Positions 1 through 7,072 of a stretch of DNA of 7,104 bases are shown in pieces. Positions within the stretch are counted from its first letter, which is position 1. Each line of letters opens with the position of its first letter. This DNA is from Sulfurovum sp. (GTDB taxonomy: Bacteria; Campylobacterota; Campylobacteria; Campylobacterales; Sulfurovaceae). The stretch spans positions 1 to 7,104 of the forward strand of contig JAGGRU010000302.1 of NCBI GenBank assembly GCA_021159425.1, written 5' to 3'. A program made the position numbers and the translations under genes. The notes beneath the pieces were generated by a model. The model saw only the letters and a program-made list of their open reading frames with translations. It was not told where the DNA came from and did no database searches.

Positions 1-731
1 ATATTGCAGAATCACTTGAAAGAATTGCACAGGATATTGAAAAGAGTCTTAGAGGTTCAAAAGTATATAGACTAGAGCAAAGAGGAGACGGAACACTTTC
101 TAAACTGCAAGTTGAAAAAGATGCTGTGCGTATCAAAATAGAAACATCTCCAGTGATGAGAGGAACGGTTAAAGAACCAACTGTTCAAATGGTCAGTCCA
201 AAAGTAGAAGAAGCATTTGGGTTTGCAGAAACATTGGTAGTACATCATGATGATCTCTATGCAGGTAAGATATGTGCAGCACTTGACCGTCAGCATCCAA
301 GAGACTTTTTTGATGTGAGGGGACTACTGGATAATGAAGGTATCAGTGATTCTCTAATGGATGTGTTTATCGTTTATCTTATCAGTTCAAGTCAACCTAT
401 ATCCAAACTGCTGCAGCCCAACCTCATAGATATTAGCCATACCTTTGAAGAACAGTTTGTGGGGATGACCACAGAACCCATAGAGTTAGAGATTTTGACA
501 GAAACAAGAGAAGAACTGATCAAGCTCCTGCATCAGAAATTAACGCAGAACCATAAAGCATTTTTACTTGGTTTCAAAAAAGGAGATCCTGATTGGGGTC
601 TATTGCCGTTTGAGAATATTGATAAGCTTCCATCGGTAAAGTGGAAAATGCTTAATCTTGAGAAAATGGATAAAGTGAAACGTTTAGAGGCTTTTGAGAA
701 GTTGAAGCGAAGTTTGAGTACCGCCAACTAA
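1..731 (+). CDS. AbiEii/AbiGii-family nucleotidyltransferase toxin, 5' end outside window
   Basis: The reading frame is open from position 3 to the TAA at 729-731, giving 242 visible residues. The true start lies upstream, so an internal GTG at 126 should not be taken as the start. The recognisable part is KICAALDRQHPRDFFDV at visible residues 89-105, the Lys and R-D-x-x-D block typical of AbiEii/AbiGii proteins (DUF1814, the toxin of type IV abortive-infection systems). The family's N-terminal GS...DxD nucleotidyltransferase motif should lie in the missing part, and family members are often roughly 270-320 residues. The C-terminal half is helical and charged, ending in a Lys-rich segment. 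Known AbiEii toxins act in the cytoplasm as nucleotidyltransferases that transfer nucleotides onto RNA such as tRNA, and are paired with an upstream AbiEi-type antitoxin, which would be off the left edge. The family assignment is fairly sure; activity and partner are not visible. Confidence 0.8.
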   Translation, partial: IAESLERIAQDIEKSLRGSKVYRLEQRGDGTLSKLQVEKDAVRIKIETSPVMRGTVKEPTVQMVSPKVEEAFGFAETLVVHHDDLYAGKICAALDRQHPRDFFDVRGLLDNEGISDSLMDVFIVYLISSSQPISKLLQPNLIDISHTFEEQFVGMTTEPIELEILTETREELIKLLHQKLTQNHKAFLLGFKKGDPDWGLLPFENIDKLPSVKWKMLNLEKMDKVKRLEAFEKLKRSLSTAN

Positions 732-791
732 ATTGATATGGGTTTATTATAATCGATAATGATTTATTAAAAAGTGGCACCCAAATCAATT
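731..791. repeat. 13-bp imperfect inverted repeat after the toxin gene
   Basis: The left arm AATTGATATGGGT (731-743) and the right arm ACCCAAATCAATT (779-791) are complementary at 12 of 13 positions, separated by 35 bp. The left arm begins on the last base of the toxin stop codon. The spacer contains a smaller ATTAT/ATAAT inverted pair (746-750 and 756-760). It could fold as a long-loop hairpin at the mRNA end, though no U-tract follows the right arm. It could also be a small mobile-element remnant or a protein-binding site. Confidence 0.5.
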
Positions 792-863
792 CTTAAAGTA
801 AATATTAGCGAAAAAAGAAAAACTTATAAGTGGTGTGTTGTTCGTATTTACGGGGTATATTGA

Positions 864-939
864 TGGTGGAGAATAACGGGATCGAACCGTCGACCTCTTC
901 GCTGCCAGCGAAGCGCTCTCCCAGCTGAGCTAATTCCCC
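864..939 (-). tRNA. tRNA-Ala (anticodon GGC)
   Basis: Read on the minus strand, the 76-nt gene begins GGGGAAT (939-933), which pairs with ATTCTCC (874-868) with one G-U pair to form the 7-bp acceptor stem. A discriminator A and an encoded CCA (866-864) follow. The D-arm is GCTC-AGCTGGGA-GAGC. The anticodon arm is CTTCG-CTGGCAG-CGAAG, giving anticodon GGC, which reads the alanine codon GCC. The variable loop is AGGTC and the T-arm carries the expected TTCGATC loop. All arms are intact. Its 3' end faces the AbiEii-type gene, the usual side for tRNA-targeting integrative elements, but I see no second copy of the tRNA 3' end inside the window. Confidence 0.96.
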
Positions 940-956
940 ATAGTTCTAATTCAGCT

Positions 957-965
957 ATTTTAACA
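957..965 (-). promoter_or_regulatory. Candidate extended -10 promoter of tRNA-Ala
   Basis: On the minus strand the sequence TGTTAAAAT matches an extended -10 (TGnTAnAAT-like) and lies 17 bp upstream of the mature tRNA 5' end. No good TTGACA -35 is present at the proper spacing (the best placed hexamer is TCAACT), so the assignment rests on the -10 and its position only. Confidence 0.35.
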
Positions 966-1013
966 TACTTTGCTTCTATAGTTGATTTTTTATCATTTTT
1001 TTAACAGAATTAT

Positions 1014-1049
1014 GAAGATACCTCGTACCCTTTTGGGTCGAGGAGCTTC
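1014..1049 (-). terminator. Hairpin at the 3' end of the PTS operon, possible terminator
   Basis: The stem pairs CCTCG (1021-1025) with CGAGG (1039-1043) and ACCC (1027-1030) with GGGT (1035-1038) around a TTTT loop, with one bulged base at 1026. An outer GAAG/CTTC pair (1014-1017 and 1046-1049) extends it. It overlaps the stop codon of the permease gene (1048-1050). In the direction of transcription the stem is followed only by ATAATTCTGTT, a weak U-rich tail, so it may be an inefficient terminator or an mRNA 3'-end stabiliser. Confidence 0.5.
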
Positions 1050-2829
1050 ATTTAGCAATCTGAGCGCTCATCTCTGCTGCATACTGGTCTGCATTGAGGC
1101 CGGTGAGCAGGTGAATGAGGTGGTCATCTATATGTATGATGGCTTCAACTCCTTGACTCTTGAGTGCTTCTTCGTCGATCGTGCTGCTGTCTTTAATCTT
1201 GACTCTGAGGCGTGTCTCAGCGCAGGATTCAACTCGAGAGACATTGGTGGCAGAACCGAGTGCTGTGAGCCATTTAGCCACCTTTTGCGGTGCATTGGGA
1301 TCGCGTAACTTTGGTTTTTCCTCTTCTGATTGAAATGCTACTTCAGAAGGCTGATCCTGCTCGGAGAGTTCCGCTTCGTCACCGGCATGTGCCATATACT
1401 CCTGCATATCGGTCATCAGGTTTTCTGAGCTCGGACCAAAAATCGCCTGCATATTGTTCCCCACTACCACGACACCGGCAGCACCCAATGCTTTGAGTTT
1501 TTCCTGGCTGACTTTGCTGATATCTTTGACTTCGATTCGGAGTCTGGTGATGCAGGCATCGATGTTGTCGATATTGCTTTTGCCGCCAAAGGCGAGAACG
1601 AGTTGTTGCGCCATAGCATCGGCAGCTACATCGATCGCATCTCCCACATCTGCCACATCCTCTTCACGACCCGGAGTTTTCAGATTGAAGAGCAGGATCG
1701 CATAACGAAATACGAAATAGTAGATCGCAGCAAAGATTGGTCCGATGATCAGGATCATCCATGGTTTGATGTCGATGGCATAGAAGAGCAGATAGTCGAT
1801 AAGTCCATGGGAAAAAGAGTATCCCATACGAACCTCAAGCAGATAGGTCACAAGGAAAGCAAGTGAAACCAGTATCGCATGAAAGACGTAGAGTAGAGGT
1901 GCCACAAACATAAACGCAAACTCAAGAGGTTCAGTGATACCAGTCAGGAAGGAGGTCAAAGCACCTGATGCCATGATACTTCCGATCTTGGCTTTATTTT
2001 CAGGTTTGGCTGTATGGTAGATCGCCAGTGCAGCAGCCGGCAGTCCGAACATCTTGAAGACAAATCCGCCTGCCAGGATCCCTGCCTGATAATCACCGGC
2101 AAAGAACCGATTGAGAACACCATGCACTACTTCACCATCCGATGTGGTGTAGCTCCCCAGCTCAAAGAAGAAGGGAACATTCCAGATATGGTGCAGTCCA
2201 AAGGGGAGGAGCATCCTCTCTACAAAGCCGTAAATGGTAACTGCCAGAGCAGTATTTTCCTCTGCTGCAAAGTGTGAGAAAGCATCGATAGCACTCTGTA
2301 CCGGAGGCCAGATATAGCTGAGGATGACTCCCAGAAAGATCGCGGCAAAAGAGGTGGCGATAGGTACAAAACGTTTTCCGGCAAAAAATCCGAGATAGGA
2401 TGGCATGCTGATACGGTAATATTTATTGAAAAGGTATGCAGCCAATGCCCCTACGATGATCCCGCCAAAGACACCGGTGTCGATAGAGTCGATCCCCATG
2501 ATTTGCTTAGGTTCAACACCATGAACCTTTGCCATTACTCCCAGGGTTGCGATCATCACTACATAGCCGACAACTGCCGAGAGTCCGGAGACCCCATCAT
2601 TTTTACTCAATCCCAGTGCGACACCGACAGCAAAGAGCAGAGCCAGGTTGCCAAAAACAGCACCACCGGCATTTTTCATCAACTCGTTGAGTATATCCGG
2701 GAAGATACCGAAGTTGGCACTACCTACACCCAATAGAATACCGGCTGCCGGAAGAATGGCAACCGGAAGCATAAGAGATTTACCAATTTTTTGCAAAAAT
2801 GCAAAGGTGTTATTTAAAAAATTTTTCAT
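1048..2829 (-). CDS. ptsG: PTS glucose-type permease EIIC-EIIB-EIIB (PtsG-like with a second EIIB domain)
   Basis: This 593-residue inner-membrane permease should import and phosphorylate glucose or a close relative using phosphate from EIIA. Residues 1 to about 385 form the hydrophobic EIIC domain. Subfamily markers are [20 protein letters not shown] (18-37), [10 protein letters not shown] (148-157), [12 protein letters not shown] (210-221), [12 protein letters not shown] (297-308) and SFSHGLID (338-345). The HHIWNVPF and LKTPGRE signatures follow E. coli PtsG rather than NagE, favouring glucose over N-acetylglucosamine. A first EIIB domain (about 407-480) has the canonical DACITRLR loop with phospho-acceptor Cys426. 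After an acidic linker (about 481-515), a second EIIB-like domain (516-593) carries SCAETRLRV with Cys536. E. coli PtsG has 477 residues and one EIIB. The protein has no other cysteine. The start codon overlaps the preceding stop (ATGA, 2826-2829) and has AAGGAGA 8 nt upstream (2838-2844), so translation is probably coupled. Substrate remains an inference. Confidence 0.93.
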   Translation of the reverse strand: MKNFLNNTFAFLQKIGKSLMLPVAILPAAGILLGVGSANFGIFPDILNELMKNAGGAVFGNLALLFAVGVALGLSKNDGVSGLSAVVGYVVMIATLGVMAKVHGVEPKQIMGIDSIDTGVFGGIIVGALAAYLFNKYYRISMPSYLGFFAGKRFVPIATSFAAIFLGVILSYIWPPVQSAIDAFSHFAAEENTALAVTIYGFVERMLLPFGLHHIWNVPFFFELGSYTTSDGEVVHGVLNRFFAGDYQAGILAGGFVFKMFGLPAAALAIYHTAKPENKAKIGSIMASGALTSFLTGITEPLEFAFMFVAPLLYVFHAILVSLAFLVTYLLEVRMGYSFSHGLIDYLLFYAIDIKPWMILIIGPIFAAIYYFVFRYAILLFNLKTPGREEDVADVGDAIDVAADAMAQQLVLAFGGKSNIDNIDACITRLRIEVKDISKVSQEKLKALGAAGVVVVGNNMQAIFGPSSENLMTDMQEYMAHAGDEAELSEQDQPSEVAFQSEEEKPKLRDPNAPQKVAKWLTALGSATNVSRVESCAETRLRVKIKDSSTIDEEALKSQGVEAIIHIDDHLIHLLTGLNADQYAAEMSAQIAK

Positions 2830-5366
2830 GACTCTTTTCTCCTTTTGCTTTCGAGTAGTTTACGCACTTCCGAACTGGTGGCACAATTTAGTGTCTTCTT
2901 TGCTATCGATCGGCACTTCTTCATCGAATATTTTCTCACTTCAGCCTTGATCGCAGGGATCGTTGGCACGGAGACACTCAACTCATCGATACCCAGTCCC
3001 AACAGGACAGGCACAGCCTGAGGATCGGAGGCGATACCTCCGCAGACTCCCACCCATTTGCCTTCCTGATGTGCTCCGTCAGCTGTCAGTTTGATGAGAC
3101 GAAGTACGGCAGGATTGAGGGCATCTATCTTTGCGGCAAGCTTGGGGTGGCCTCTGTCCATTGCCATGGTATATTGTGTCAAGTCATTGGTGCCGATGGA
3201 GAAGAAGTCCACCTCTTTGGCAAATTGATCTGCCAGTATAGCCGTGGAGGGAACTTCAACCATGATGCCCGTTTCGATAGGATCGGCTCCCAATTTTTCA
3301 CGCTCCTGCTCCAGCATGGTTTTGACCTCTCTAATCTCATCGATCGTACTGATCATCGGGAACATAATGCGAATTTTCCCATGTGCACCTGCACGAAGAA
3401 TGGCACGTGCCTGGACTCTGAAGATCTCAGGCCTTTCCAAGCCGATACGAATACCTCTTTGCCCAAGGAATGGATTTTCTTCGGCAGGGAGCGGCAGATA
3501 AGCGAGTGGCTTGTCTCCGCCGACATCGAGTGTACGGACGAGCAAGGGTCTGCCGTCAAGTGCAAGCAGGATATCACGATAGACTTCGTACTGCTCCTCT
3601 TCTGTAGGGGCAGTGGTACGATCAAGAAAGAGAAACTCAGAGCGCAGGAGCCCAACACCCTCTCCTCCAAGTTCAACGGATTGTATGGCATCTTTCACAC
3701 CAGCAATATTGGCGACGACTTCAACTGCTTTACCATCTTTGGTGACAGCAGGATCGAGAGCCGTTTTGAGGTTTCTGGTTTTCTCTTCCAGGATGGCTTT
3801 TTGCTCCTCTCTCGTCTCGCTGATCAGCGTATCAGAAGGATTAATTCTCAGTGTTCCTTTGCTGCCGTCAAGGATCAGAGGATCACCGTCAGGGATCTCA
3901 AGTACCCGTGTTTCGATACCGACGATCGCAGGGATATCGAGTGATCGCGCAATGATCGCCACATGTGAGGTTGCGCCTCCGCTTGTAGAGCAGAAACCTT
4001 TGACTTTCTGTGTATCGATAGTCGCAGTAAAGGAAGGTGTGATCTCTTCTGCTATCAAGATCGCATTGTCAGGCAGATCCAGGGAGTCGGACTCTTTGCC
4101 TGTCAAGACCCTCAGAACACGCTTTCCAACATCGCGCAGATCATTGGCGCGTTCTGCGAGAAGTTTGTTCTGCAGGCTTGATAACTGTTTCGCATACAGA
4201 TTAAAAGCGTGCTGCCATCCATATTCGGCACTTTTGCCTTTGTCGATCATGCTTCGCGCAATCTCGATCAGGTCGGGATCATCGAGTAGTTCTCGATGTG
4301 CAGCAAAGATCGCTGCTTTGGAGGCATTGGTTTGTTTGTGCATTGATTCGATGAGGGCTTCGAGTTGGTTTTTGGACTCTTCGAGCGCTTTATCCAGACG
4401 AACATTTTGCTCATGGCTGTCTGCCGATTCTTCTTCAAAGTTGAAAGTCTCCTCTTTGATACGGATTGCGACACCTATAGCGATACCCGGTGATGCGCCC
4501 ACACCCAAAAGGAGGTCGGGATCATCACTTCTGGATGCTGGTACTGCCTCCTGGTCTTCTACCGTTTCAATCGCTGCCGGTGAGAGGATAGGTTTTGTAC
4601 CTTCATCGCCAAGACCACTTTGGAGTTGCGGCAGGATTTCTGTGATAGCCTCTTGGGCATCACTGCCGGCTGCACTCAGTTGTACTTTGTCCTGATATGC
4701 GATATCGAGACCCATAATACCTACGACACTTTTGGCATTGGCAGACTCAGCTCCTTTGAGGAGTCTGATCGTGGCATCGAACTTTTTGGCAAGAGCCGCA
4801 AGTACAGCGGCAGGCCTGGCGTGAAGTCCTGTAGCGTTGGGAATAATGACCGCATCGGAAATGATCGATTCACTTGGAATCCTATTGCTTTCACAGACAA
4901 ACCCCTCCTTGAGTGTCACGCTCATCAATCTGCTTTCATTGGCAGTGACAAGACCCTGGGATTTTTCAATAGATTCGATCAGTTCTCCGTTGGTGAGGAT
5001 GATCTGTGTCATCAGGCTTTTGGCATGAGTGGCGACATAGTCCATGTCAAAAATGATCAGTGGATCACCACTTTTTACCTCTTGACCCTGTACAACCAGA
5101 GCTTCGAAACCTTTTGATTTGAGAGCGACAGTATCCAGGCCGATATGCATCATGACTTCAAGTCCGGAGCTGTGTGTCAGTGTTACGGCATGCAGGGCAC
5201 TGTGAATTTGTGTCACTGTACCGTCGATGGGGGCGAAGAGTGTAGGGTCGGTCGGGTCGATAGAGAGACCATCGCCTACCATTTTTTGGGCGAATACCGG
5301 ATCCGGAACCTGCTCAATGGGGTAAATGACACCACTGAGTGGTGCTTTCAGGATAACTTTTTGCAT
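2826..5366 (-). CDS. Multiphosphoryl transfer protein: EIIA(Glc)-HPr-EI fusion
   Basis: This 846-residue cytoplasmic protein carries all soluble PTS phosphotransfer steps in one chain. EIIA of the glucose/Crr type occupies about 1-150, with phospho-acceptor His74 (MMHIGLDTV) and supporting His59 (LHAVTL), 15 residues apart as in E. coli Crr. HPr occupies about 168-255, with His182 in GLHARPAAV and Ser213 at the regulatory-serine position ([11 protein letters not shown]). EI follows a linker at about 286-835, with His468 in [16 protein letters not shown]-site residues Arg575 (GLLRSEF) and Arg611 (RTLDVGGDK), Glu704 (MVEVPS), Asp728 (GTNDLTQY) and Cys775 (VCGG). No key residue is missing. PEP phosphate should pass EI-His468 to HPr-His182 to EIIA-His74, then to the adjacent permease. 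The order is the same as in NagF-type fusions; such proteins are often labelled ptsP, but there is no GAF domain as in nitrogen-PTS PtsP. The ATG is supported by AAGGAGA at 5371-5377. Confidence 0.95.
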   Translation of the reverse strand: MQKVILKAPLSGVIYPIEQVPDPVFAQKMVGDGLSIDPTDPTLFAPIDGTVTQIHSALHAVTLTHSSGLEVMMHIGLDTVALKSKGFEALVVQGQEVKSGDPLIIFDMDYVATHAKSLMTQIILTNGELIESIEKSQGLVTANESRLMSVTLKEGFVCESNRIPSESIISDAVIIPNATGLHARPAAVLAALAKKFDATIRLLKGAESANAKSVVGIMGLDIAYQDKVQLSAAGSDAQEAITEILPQLQSGLGDEGTKPILSPAAIETVEDQEAVPASRSDDPDLLLGVGASPGIAIGVAIRIKEETFNFEEESADSHEQNVRLDKALEESKNQLEALIESMHKQTNASKAAIFAAHRELLDDPDLIEIARSMIDKGKSAEYGWQHAFNLYAKQLSSLQNKLLAERANDLRDVGKRVLRVLTGKESDSLDLPDNAILIAEEITPSFTATIDTQKVKGFCSTSGGATSHVAIIARSLDIPAIVGIETRVLEIPDGDPLILDGSKGTLRINPSDTLISETREEQKAILEEKTRNLKTALDPAVTKDGKAVEVVANIAGVKDAIQSVELGGEGVGLLRSEFLFLDRTTAPTEEEQYEVYRDILLALDGRPLLVRTLDVGGDKPLAYLPLPAEENPFLGQRGIRIGLERPEIFRVQARAILRAGAHGKIRIMFPMISTIDEIREVKTMLEQEREKLGADPIETGIMVEVPSTAILADQFAKEVDFFSIGTNDLTQYTMAMDRGHPKLAAKIDALNPAVLRLIKLTADGAHQEGKWVGVCGGIASDPQAVPVLLGLGIDELSVSVPTIPAIKAEVRKYSMKKCRSIAKKTLNCATSSEVRKLLESKRRKES

Positions 5367-5370
5367 CTTT

Positions 5371-5377
5371 TCTCCTT
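5371..5377 (-). promoter_or_regulatory. Ribosome binding site overlapping the porin stop codon
   Basis: AAGGAGA on the minus strand precedes the fusion-gene ATG by 4 nt. Its first two bases are also the last two bases of the porin TAA (5376-5378), so ribosomes finishing the porin sit on the next gene's initiation site. This fixes the start of the EIIA-HPr-EI gene and suggests reinitiation or coupling. Confidence 0.8.
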
Positions 5378-6746
5378 AAAAGTTTACATTAAACTTGAGA
5401 CCGGCGATCATAGCATCGTCAAAGTCAACAGAGCCATTGGGATGTTTGATATATTGAAAATCCGGCATCAACTGGATACCGTAAGGGAGGTAATAGTTGT
5501 AGCTTATCTCCAATATCGATTCATTTCCACGCATCAGGCCAGAGACATAATCATGAGTATAAGTGTTGAATTCAGAGTGTTTGGCATAGACGAAATTAAT
5601 CCCGAACTTGTCGATGTCTCTTCCAGGAATAAGACCTTTGTAAACCATACCAATGTTGTAAAAGCTTGTCAACCCGGCTATTTCATCATTTTCATTGTAG
5701 ACATAGGATCCAAAGAGTGAGAGGCCCTGATCGGTTCCTTCGCCCTCGGAATAAACTCCGATATCGGCAAGAACATAGTAGCTTGTATTGCCGCTTTCAA
5801 TTTCACCCGTGATAAAATTGTCGAAATCTCCGGTATGGTGATTGACCCCGACTTTGATCACTCTCTTTTCCCCATAAGTGGCACCACCCTGCAGAATATA
5901 TTGTAATTCACCTGTGTATGCAACGCCATTGAGACCCAATTCCCAGTCAAATCCGTTAGGATCCTGCTTGGTCCATCCTCCATCGAAAATAGCGGCGTGC
6001 AAATGCAAATCTTCAATAATTTCTATATTAGCATGGAGCCCCATTGTTGCATCAGGGTAGGCGCTGAGTGCATAAGGAGTGAAGATGCCTTTAGGAGCAC
6101 CACAGGTTGAGTTACTCATAAAGTCACAGTAGATATCTGAGCGTAGAAAAAAATCATTCATTACAAGTCGACCCACATCGATACTAACTTTATCATGGAT
6201 CTGCGTGGTGAGTTGAAAGTTGACCAGTTTGGTGGTTTGGCCTCCGTAAACTTCCTGGCTCTTATTGAAATACTCACCGTAGATATACGCTCCATCAGGC
6301 GTACTGCCGGGTGCGACATAGAGTTCGGAGAGGTTATCACCATGACGGCTGGAGAATTTGGCAAGAAAAGAGCTGTTTTTCCAGCCAGCCAGTTTCTCAA
6401 GATCCGCCTTAAATTCTAAGTTAATATTATGAAGATAGGTACTGCTTCCTTCGTCATAGCCTCCAGAGAGCAAAGCTGCCGGTTCTGCTGTATAGGAGAG
6501 CCCCAGATCGATACCTGCTTCATGGAGCTTGGAGCGTCCGCCGCCCCAGTCACCAGTCAGAAAATCCTCCTTAGGATAGCTCTTGACATAGGGGATAGTC
6601 TTATCCCGGGATATAGTATCTTCCTCTATTTGCCTGTTGGTATCGGCAGGTTCAGCGGAGAGAAATGATGTACATAGGGAGAGTAAAAGAAGCTGAGCTA
6701 CTTTAATGCTAAGAGGTTGTGAAAAATTGGAACGATGCAGTTTCAT
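5376..6746 (-). CDS. oprB: OprB-family carbohydrate-selective porin
   Basis: This 456-residue protein is predicted to form an outer-membrane beta-barrel that lets sugars into the periplasm. The first 31 residues look like a Sec signal peptide: basic start, hydrophobic VAQLLLLSLCTSFLSA, and likely cleavage after Ala31. The mature N-terminus carries the family hallmark FLTGDWGGGRSKLHEAGID (62-80). The remainder is a run of alternating polar and hydrophobic/aromatic strands, with an OprB-like late segment GIQLMPDFQYIKHPNG (423-438) and a C-terminal Phe, as expected for BAM-dependent barrels. Cys207 and Cys215 could form a disulfide in a surface loop. OprB of Pseudomonas is a glucose-inducible porin, which agrees with the downstream PtsG-type permease. 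It is the first gene of the operon, with AAGGAA at 6753-6758 six nt before the ATG. The family call is sure; sugar specificity is inferred. Confidence 0.92.
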   Translation of the reverse strand: MKLHRSNFSQPLSIKVAQLLLLSLCTSFLSAEPADTNRQIEEDTISRDKTIPYVKSYPKEDFLTGDWGGGRSKLHEAGIDLGLSYTAEPAALLSGGYDEGSSTYLHNINLEFKADLEKLAGWKNSSFLAKFSSRHGDNLSELYVAPGSTPDGAYIYGEYFNKSQEVYGGQTTKLVNFQLTTQIHDKVSIDVGRLVMNDFFLRSDIYCDFMSNSTCGAPKGIFTPYALSAYPDATMGLHANIEIIEDLHLHAAIFDGGWTKQDPNGFDWELGLNGVAYTGELQYILQGGATYGEKRVIKVGVNHHTGDFDNFITGEIESGNTSYYVLADIGVYSEGEGTDQGLSLFGSYVYNENDEIAGLTSFYNIGMVYKGLIPGRDIDKFGINFVYAKHSEFNTYTHDYVSGLMRGNESILEISYNYYLPYGIQLMPDFQYIKHPNGSVDFDDAMIAGLKFNVNF

Positions 6747-6770
6747 AAGTGATTCCTTTTATAAACTTGT

Positions 6771-6798
6771 ATTTTATTATACGAAAAGAATCTGTCAA
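6771..6798 (-). promoter_or_regulatory. Sigma70-like promoter of the porin-PTS operon
   Basis: On the minus strand a perfect TTGACA (6793-6798) is followed after 16 bp by TAAAAT (6771-6776). A perfect TATAAT (6776-6781) overlaps it but lies only 11 bp from the TTGACA, so TAAAAT is the better spaced -10. It lies about 25 bp upstream of the porin start codon, which leaves a short leader. No other promoter-like sequence is apparent inside the tightly packed operon. Confidence 0.55.
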
Positions 6799-6835
6799 AA
6801 GTCTATCAATTGTAAAAAATCTATTAAAAATCATC

Positions 6836-6880
6836 TTGAAATATAAATTTTCTTTCAAAGTATCCATAATTTTTCAAAGT
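6836..6880. repeat. Repeated TTTCAAAGT half-sites upstream of the operon promoter
   Basis: TTTCAAAGT occurs at 6853-6861 and again at 6872-6880, 19 bp apart start to start (about two helical turns). An inverted TTGAAA lies at 6836-6841, 11 bp before the first copy. All lie just upstream of the -35, a position suited to an activator or cooperative repressor. The AT-rich composition makes a chance occurrence possible and no regulator gene is visible in the window. Confidence 0.35.
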
Positions 6881-6930
6881 TTTCTTCTTTGCCATATTTG
6901 ATGTAATTGGATTATTATGAATGTTTGTAT

Positions 6931-6961
6931 TGGTGGAGATGAGGGGAATTTTACTTCCCCT
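6931..6961 (-). other. tRNA/tmRNA 3'-end-like segment, possible attachment-site remnant
   Basis: Read on the minus strand, an AGGGG/CCCCT stem is followed directly by CATCTCC, A and CCA (ending at 6931). This is the order of a T-stem, acceptor 3' strand, discriminator and CCA end. The loop is 10 nt and lacks TTCRANT, and no GGAGATG acceptor mate is found upstream, so it is not a functional tRNA. Genes for tRNAs and tmRNA are common integration targets and leave such 3'-end copies. The hairpin GGGGAA/TTCCCC could also be an unrelated structure; there is no U-tract on either side. Confidence 0.35.
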
Positions 6962-6963
6962 TC

Positions 6964-6999
6964 ACACGGTGCTTTCAGAGCATAGGCTCTAAATCGTGT
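6964..6999. repeat. Nested inverted repeats (ACACG/CGTGT around AGAGC/GCTCT)
   Basis: ACACG (6964-6968) is complementary to CGTGT (6995-6999), and inside them AGAGC (6977-6981) and GCTCT (6986-6990) form a 5-bp stem with an ATAG loop. It would fold as a small two-level hairpin if transcribed on either strand. Function is unknown. Confidence 0.35.
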
Positions 7000-7014
7000 A
7001 CCAATTCATGTACC
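6991..7014. repeat. Tandem 12-bp direct repeat
   Basis: AAATCGTGTACC (6991-7002) is followed immediately by AATTCATGTACC (7003-7014), identical at 10 of 12 positions. Directly repeated 10-13 bp boxes near a tRNA-3'-end-like sequence resemble arm-type binding sites of tyrosine recombinases, but two copies are also compatible with a transcription-factor site. Confidence 0.5.
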
Positions 7015-7024
7015 ACTTGATAAA

Positions 7025-7072
7025 TGGAATCGGATTCAATTCCACTTTATGGGATTGAATTCAATCATTATA
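7025..7072 (-). promoter_or_regulatory. TATAAT box abutting a perfect 14-bp palindrome, with related half-sites
   Basis: GATTGAATTCAATC at 7053-7066 is a perfect palindrome. Immediately upstream on the minus strand is a consensus TATAAT (7067-7072), so the palindrome would cover the transcription start of a leftward promoter, a classic repressor position. A related arm ATTCAATTCC (7034-7043) can pair with GGGATTGAAT (7051-7060) with one G-U pair, and TGGAAT/ATTCCA (7025-7030 and 7039-7044) adds another inverted pair. The -35 is weak. Leftward transcription would lead toward the porin operon about 300 bp away. Confidence 0.4.

Noticed and set aside
811..831. ACTTATAAGT palindrome followed by a T-run downstream of the tRNA as an intrinsic terminator
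   Set aside because: The palindrome has no room for a loop and would leave only a few A-U pairs, so it cannot be supported as a stem-loop; the T-run alone may still aid termination.
982..1308. Plus-strand frame of 108 codons over the permease 3' end
   Set aside because: It is antisense to the second EIIB domain and the hairpin, with no family resemblance.
3069..4695. Long plus-strand frames (291 and 360 codons) opposite the EIIA-HPr-EI gene
   Set aside because: They lie antisense to a fully conserved multidomain enzyme, show no recognisable domain and have Ser/Arg-rich, low-complexity translations typical of antisense shadows.
5145..5720. Plus-strand frame of 191 codons across the fusion-gene start and the porin 3' end
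   Set aside because: It is antisense to two well-supported genes and spans their junction; no supporting motif was found.
6941..6961. GGGGAA/TTCCCC hairpin as a rho-independent terminator
   Set aside because: No U-tract follows the stem on either strand.
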